Part shown: positions 59,377-64,000 of the stretch, one piece after another | How the letters are laid out: each line of letters begins with the position of its first letter | Position numbering within the stretch: the stretch's first letter is position 1 | Source: Dichomitus squalens LYAD-421 SS1 | Taxonomy: Eukaryota; Basidiomycota; Agaricomycetes; Polyporales; Polyporaceae | Direction: 5' to 3' | DNA length: 64,000 nt | NCBI RefSeq assembly: GCF_000275845.1 | Contig: NW_006766883.1 | Span: 842,494-906,493, forward strand | Program-made: the position numbers and the translations under genes | Notes under the pieces: model-generated | Told to the model about the DNA's origin: nothing | Databases searched by the model: none | Seen by the model: only the letters and a program-made list of their open reading frames with translations

Positions 59377-62300
59377 ATGGCTACTACAATCGCTCCTGTG
59401 GCGACAATACAATTGCCAGCCGCCTCACGCGTCCTCCGCACATCATGGTGCCCAGACAAAGATTTGCTTGTCGTGACTACCCATGTCTCACATCAGGAAA
59501 AGATGACGCTGTATAAGATGCAAGGTTCAAAGAAATGGGAAGTCACAATTCAGCCTCAGTTGCTCGGCAAAACAGAAGCCGAAGTTGTAGGCGTTGCCTG
59601 GAGCCCGGACGGTATGAGCGCTCTACACCGAGGGTAATTTCGTTCTCACCAACTCTAATCGTAGTCCAGAGTATCGCAGTCGCGTCCAATCCACCCATGG
59701 TCTCGATACACTCTATTCAGGATGGCAAGGAAATACGCAGTTACCCCATTGAATTGCCTTACCACAAGATATTGGTAACTGGGGTTTGGTGGTTCCTAGA
59801 AGAGAAGAAGGTTGTTGGGAACGGACTCCCGGATATCTTCAAGCGAGGCGAGAACATTGTTGGAGCATTCTTACGAGCGACCGCTATGTATGGACGAGCT
59901 AACCATCATGCTTAGACTGGGTCCGCCCACGCCATACTCAAGGGTCTTCCGCTGCTAGATCCAGTACAAGATGACACAAGATCTCTTGGGTGAGCATTAG
60001 GCGCTTGTACAGCTATCCTTGAGATGATGCATGCTGAGAAGGTTTCAGGTCGAGTGAACTGTTCGCATTCAAAGGCGTCCGCAGCAAGTCAGCTCAAACC
60101 ACGCATGTCACCCCAGGGAGCATTGACATCTGGCCACGCCTTCCCACCGACCTGGCTGCAGCCTCCATAGCGGCGAACAGGCCCGATGCCGAACATACAT
60201 TTCCTGAAGCGGAGAACGAAGCTGATGATACCAATGTCAACAGCATCCTGGCCGTCGCCGACAATCTAGGCTACGTCCACTTGTTCCTCGAAGGGAGTTA
60301 CCCCCTGGGTGCCGTGTCCATCCGGAGCAAGTTCTTCCCGAAGTCTCTCTACAAGCTCCGAGATCACTTCTTCGCCCACATTGGCCCTGCCGCTGCTGCT
60401 GCTGCTGACCCATCTGTCACACTCTTCCCCGCCGTCGTACAGCTGCCGTATCTCACGGGCAGGCATATGAGAGATGTAGCAAGGGTGTCGTCATCCGCTC
60501 GTGAGCTCCTGTCCTATGCGATGCGGGTGGTCCGAGACATGCGGGTGGCTTGGTGGGGCCAGGACGGTTCTCCGGGGGCTCGCACTTTGGGTCCAAAATG
60601 GCTGCGGTCTCTGGAAGACAGGCAGAAGAACGAGTTTGGCCGTGAGTTCTCAGGCATGAGCTATTGTCTACACCGTGTTCAGCCATTCTTCGCAGATGAG
60701 GTGGCCTACGCGCTGCTTGACCTGACGTGCTTGCTCACGACGGGCCGATCATCGGAGTCGTTGCTCGATTACCTCGGAAGTGGGGAGCATATGAGTGAGA
60801 GGGTATGTTTGCTGCTCGTCGTGGCTGTATGAGCACCGCCTCACCAGAAAACGACAGAGCATGCAAAAATGGGAGACGATCATGACGGACGCGTTAGTTC
60901 GGGTACGAGACCTCGCAGAGAAGCGGGTCGCTCCAGCCTGTCAGCGCCTATACTTGCTGCTGCAGGAAGTTCAGGGTTGGGCCGCCTTGTAGGCCGTGTA
61001 TTCTCGATTCATGCATGCTCTTTCTGACACCGCCTCAGGCCCCAATATGCCGTATGCAATCTCAAGATGGCTGAGGTGGAGTCTTGCCTAGACCTCACCG
61101 CTGCTGTGATATTCAATTCCAGCTCACTTGCCGCGGCCTCGCGGAAAGAACTTCTACGCTTCAAGGAGTTCATGAAGTGGATACGTTACGGTACGTGGGT
61201 TCCGCGCTCTCGCGAGCTAGCCCCGTCTGATGTGTGCTGCAGAGACGGCGCGAGCCAACGCAACTGGAGACCACCATCACCACCGCCCCCAACACGACAT
61301 CCTTGAGGTTAACGAGTACCTGATGTCTAGTCTTCGGGCTAGCCCGATCGACAAGTGGTTCACTGGCCTCGCAGCGCCGATCAATCGTGAGAACATAGGG
61401 GTGCCCAGCGAGAACTTGACCATCGAAGCTGCGATTGCCAAGGCTCAAGCGGCACTTGATAGCTGGGATCAAACCGTGCACGACGTAAGTCCAAGCCACT
61501 TACGTGCCCTCCACCCGCAAACTCTAATTTCCGCCATTCTGAATAGGACGTCGCACCTCGCGACCTCTCGCATATCGAACGGAACTTGGATAAGCTTCTG
61601 CTGACGCTAACGGAGCGCTGCAAGGCGATCTTTGACGAAGCTGCACGAGCGGCCGCACGCTCTGCAGTGCGCGTGGCCGAGTGGGGGATCGCTCCAACAG
61701 CGGCAGTCCCGGACACCCCGCAGTCAGCTGGGGGTGCCGCGGTCATTCGGGAGCGGACTGTGCCAGACGAGACCAAGGCAAGCGACTACGAGTTTTCAAC
61801 GTGCCGTCGTTCTCTCACCGAGCGAGTCGTACAGCCGGACAATTTTATCCAATTTCTTGCAATCAAGCCACCGCATGACGGTGTGCGGTCCCATCGTGAG
61901 CACCCCGGGTCCCCCTTCTTAGCACACCTGCGCTGTTCCACGTTCAGTGATCGCTGACGTTGCCGTCGTGCTCTAGTCTGCGTTGTCCGGCTGCAACAGG
62001 GTCTGGGCGCTCTCAAGGGTGTTCCGACGGTCGAGGTTGCGGTACTGGAGTGCTGTGCCTCGGGGGAGGCAAGCGACGGGCCAGTACCTTTCGATCTCCT
62101 CGATTTCGACTTCTTCGATTCGGAAGTGCTAGTGCTCGTGTACAGGCCGAAGGATCAACAAAGTGAGTGCACCCAGCCCTCGGGTGTCCGCTGATGCGGC
62201 CGCTCATCCCGATCATATCGTAGCAGCCCGTATCGCGACGGTCGGCTACGCCGATTTAATGTACCACGCGATCCCGTCCCACGACTACGTAACCGGCACG

Positions 62301-62664
62301 CCTCGAAAGGCGCTGATGGAGGACGTGCTGAGGCGGCTGGCGAACGGACAGGTACGCAGGACGGTGTGCTACTCGTTGCTGTTGCGTGGGCGGACTGCGC
62401 GCAACGGTCGCGACGGCGTTTATGGATAATGTGCTGAACCATTTCCTTTTCAGGTTCCCTCGGCTCCCGCACCGATCATTCAGTCGCGAACGCTGGACGG
62501 GTGCAGGGCGGGGGGCGTGACGCTCGCGGTGAACGGCCGCAGTGGGCGGCGAGTGTCGTGCGTTCTGGACGAGGCGGGGCTGAGCTTGGAGGTGCTGGAT
62601 ATGGAAGGGGACGAGGAAGAGCTGGAGCTGGAGGAAGCGGAAGAAGACGAGGGATCAGGCTGAT
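59377..62664 (+). CDS. APC4: Anaphase-promoting complex subunit 4
   Basis: Scaffold subunit of the APC/C ubiquitin ligase that drives mitotic exit. The N-terminal WD40-like part begins MATTIAPVATIQLPAASRVL, RTSWCPDKDLLVVTT, continues with VVGVAWSPDG, SIAVASNPPMVSIHSI, FAFKG and ILAVADNLGYVHLFLEG. The helical APC4 long domain follows: LSYAMRVVRDMRVAWWGQDG, DEVAYALLDLTCLLTTGRSS, LLDYLGSGEHMSERTMQKWE, QRLYLLLQEVQGWA, and FKEFMKWIRYETARANATGD. The C-terminus is acidic (MEGDEEELELEEAEEDEG) and stops at 62664. More than ten short introns. The Met at 59311 (22 residues earlier) is in frame and could be the real start; I chose the one nearest the conserved part. Low pairwise conservation is usual for APC4. 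Confidence 0.88.
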
Positions 62665-63184
62665 TGTCGATAACCGCGCGCCGGACGTGGGCTCGGGTGA
62701 GGGTCGTCGCTGGCATGCTGCAGTCGTGCGTGGCCGGGGGCATGCTAGTATGTAGCTGGCAAAACTGGGTTGTATATTGAGAGAACGGAATTGATTTGGT
62801 GGGTCGACACGAGGGGAGGCGACAGGCGCGTGGGAGTCACACGGCAGTGGTGTGGACCGGTTGGGCGGGCAGGGAGTGCTGGATGGGGCGTCGGTGGATC
62901 GGACCTGAGATGGAGAAATGAGGATTAGGCTCTGGAGAGGACTGATGGGAAAGGCGGGCGAAAAGATGGGGAATTTGGCGAGGGAGGGGAGGATAATTGG
63001 GCGATTGGGAGGCCTCGTGTGTTTAGGCCGCTGTGCCGCTCTCTCCCGGCTGCGTTCTCTTCTGCCCATCCATCCGAATTTATATCCCAAATCGTCGCCG
63101 CTGCCAGGCCCGGAGTCCGTCCTACATCGTCCTCAGCTGCCCTCTCTTCCGCTTCCCTCGCTCCCCTCCACCACCCGCCACCCC
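62665..63184. promoter_or_regulatory. Upstream region of the bZIP gene
   Basis: 520 bases. The first part is G-rich on the plus strand; from about 63035 it becomes strongly pyrimidine-rich (CTCTCTTCCGCTTCCCTC), directly before the start codon, as in many fungal leaders. No specific binding site is assigned. Confidence 0.45.
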
Positions 63185-64000
63185 ATGCCGCCGTCCCCCG
63201 ACCCGAAAGCAGGCTCTGACGATGGCTCCTCTCGCGTCTCCGACGCCGCCCTCAGGAAGAAGAAAAATGCCGACGCCCAGGCCGCCTTTCGCGCCCGCCG
63301 CGCCAACTACATCGCGACGCTCGAGGAGACAGGTGCGCTCGCCCGTTGTACCCGCGCTACCTCCCCCCGCTGATTTGCCTCATCGCGCGCCCAGTCACCA
63401 ACCTAGAGAGCGTCGTCCTCCAACTCCAGGAGTCATGTCGGCACACAGAGTCCCAGCTCCAGGAGATGCGCCAGGAGAACGCGCGCCTCAAAACCGAGCT
63501 CGACCACAAAGAGAGCCTCTTGAGGATGTACGAGCAGCAAAAGAAGGTCGATCGCGAGCCCCAGGACGACTACCCCATGTCCTCCTATGCCCCCGCTCGC
63601 ACCCCGCCCGTCACCATGTCCGCGTCCATGTCTGGAGGCCCTGTCGGCAACTATGGCGACGACTCGATGCGCTACCCGTCCAACAACCACGCCTCCAGCT
63701 CCATGAACGGCGCCTCGTACCACAACCCCAATCAACAAGAATATCCCCAACGTTCGCCCGCCCTAGGATACGTGTCGATCGCGGGCAATGGCTCAGAACC
63801 TCGATCAATGCACGCTGACGGGAGGATGCCCCGGTACGACCCATATCCGTCATATCCTATCGACACCTCCAACCGTGACAGCGGTTGGGTGGCGCATCCG
63901 GGCACGGCGGTCAGCGACCCCGGTTCGATGGACAGTAACAGTGCCGCCCACTCTCCTACGTTCGTCGAGTCACCCACGCTCACGGCATCGGACATCTCAT
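63185..64000 (+). CDS. bZIP transcription factor (Yap/AP-1-like), partial at window end
   Basis: DNA-binding regulator of the basic-leucine-zipper class. Exon 1 63185-63332 and exon 2 63395 onward, still open at 64000, give about 250 residues. Start MPPSPDPKAGSDDGSSRVSD. The basic region is ALRKKKNADAQAAFRARRAN (residues about 22-41), containing NxxxQxAFRxRR of the fungal AP-1-like group. The zipper follows: IATLEETVTNLESVVLQLQE, then RQENARLKTELDHKESLLRM. The intron lies inside the zipper, between EET and VTNL. The remainder is Ser/Pro/Tyr/Gly-rich and probably disordered. The target genes and the C-terminus are unknown. Confidence 0.9.

Noticed and set aside
1..64000. tRNA, rRNA and CRISPR-like arrays
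   Set aside because: No cloverleaf with a matching B box, no rRNA core sequence and no regularly spaced direct repeats were seen by eye.

Overview
The window is eukaryotic nuclear DNA from a filamentous basidiomycete, most likely an Agaricomycete close to wood-decay fungi such as Polyporales. This rests on dense genes on both strands, nearly every gene being cut by 50-65 nt introns with GT..AG (some GC..AG) ends, fungal orthologues such as SEC9, MPP10, DRS1, APC4, RPS3 and RPL15, and plant-cell-wall-acting secreted enzymes. Two runs of N (834-1746 and 48863-49175) are assembly gaps. I reconstruct 24 protein genes; all appear intact except the last, which runs off the window. No rRNA, tRNA or CRISPR array is visible.

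Layout. 1-2215: repeat-like DNA bounded by a 61-bp inverted repeat, with an assembly gap and a fragment resembling an ABCF ATPase. 3005-7097 (-): SEC9 SNARE and MPP10, a U3 snoRNP protein. 7375-29514: an accessory-looking block with an amidase (-), a SUR7/PalI membrane protein (+), two tandem family-8 polysaccharide lyases (+,+), RPS3 (-), a second amidase (+), a thiolase (-) and a family-4 rhamnogalacturonan lyase (+). 29923-35617 (-): an SRA-YDG protein, a CCCH zinc-finger protein and an unrecognised protein. 35881-41056 (+): a small Ser/Thr-rich GPI-type protein, MYG1 exonuclease and a SurE phosphatase. 41356-48127 (-): a GPI-type GH16 glucanase, RPL15 and an MFS transporter. 48128-50259: gene-poor repeat-like DNA with the second gap. 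50260-64000: a MARVEL-type membrane protein (-), then (+) a RasGEF with an N-terminal GTPase-like domain, the DRS1 helicase, APC4 and a bZIP factor.

How the genes relate. Eukaryotic neighbours are mostly independent, but four secreted carbohydrate-active enzymes (PL8, PL8, PL4, GH16) lie within about 31 kb. The PL8 pair is a clear tandem duplication with the same intron positions, and two paralogous amidases lie on either side of it. SEC9, MPP10, DRS1, RPS3, RPL15 and APC4 are housekeeping genes. I did not find a complete, clearly new biological system. The best leads are the PL8/amidase neighbourhood, four GC-AG introns, the GTPase-like/RasGEF fusion, and the inverted-repeat element carrying a host-gene fragment.
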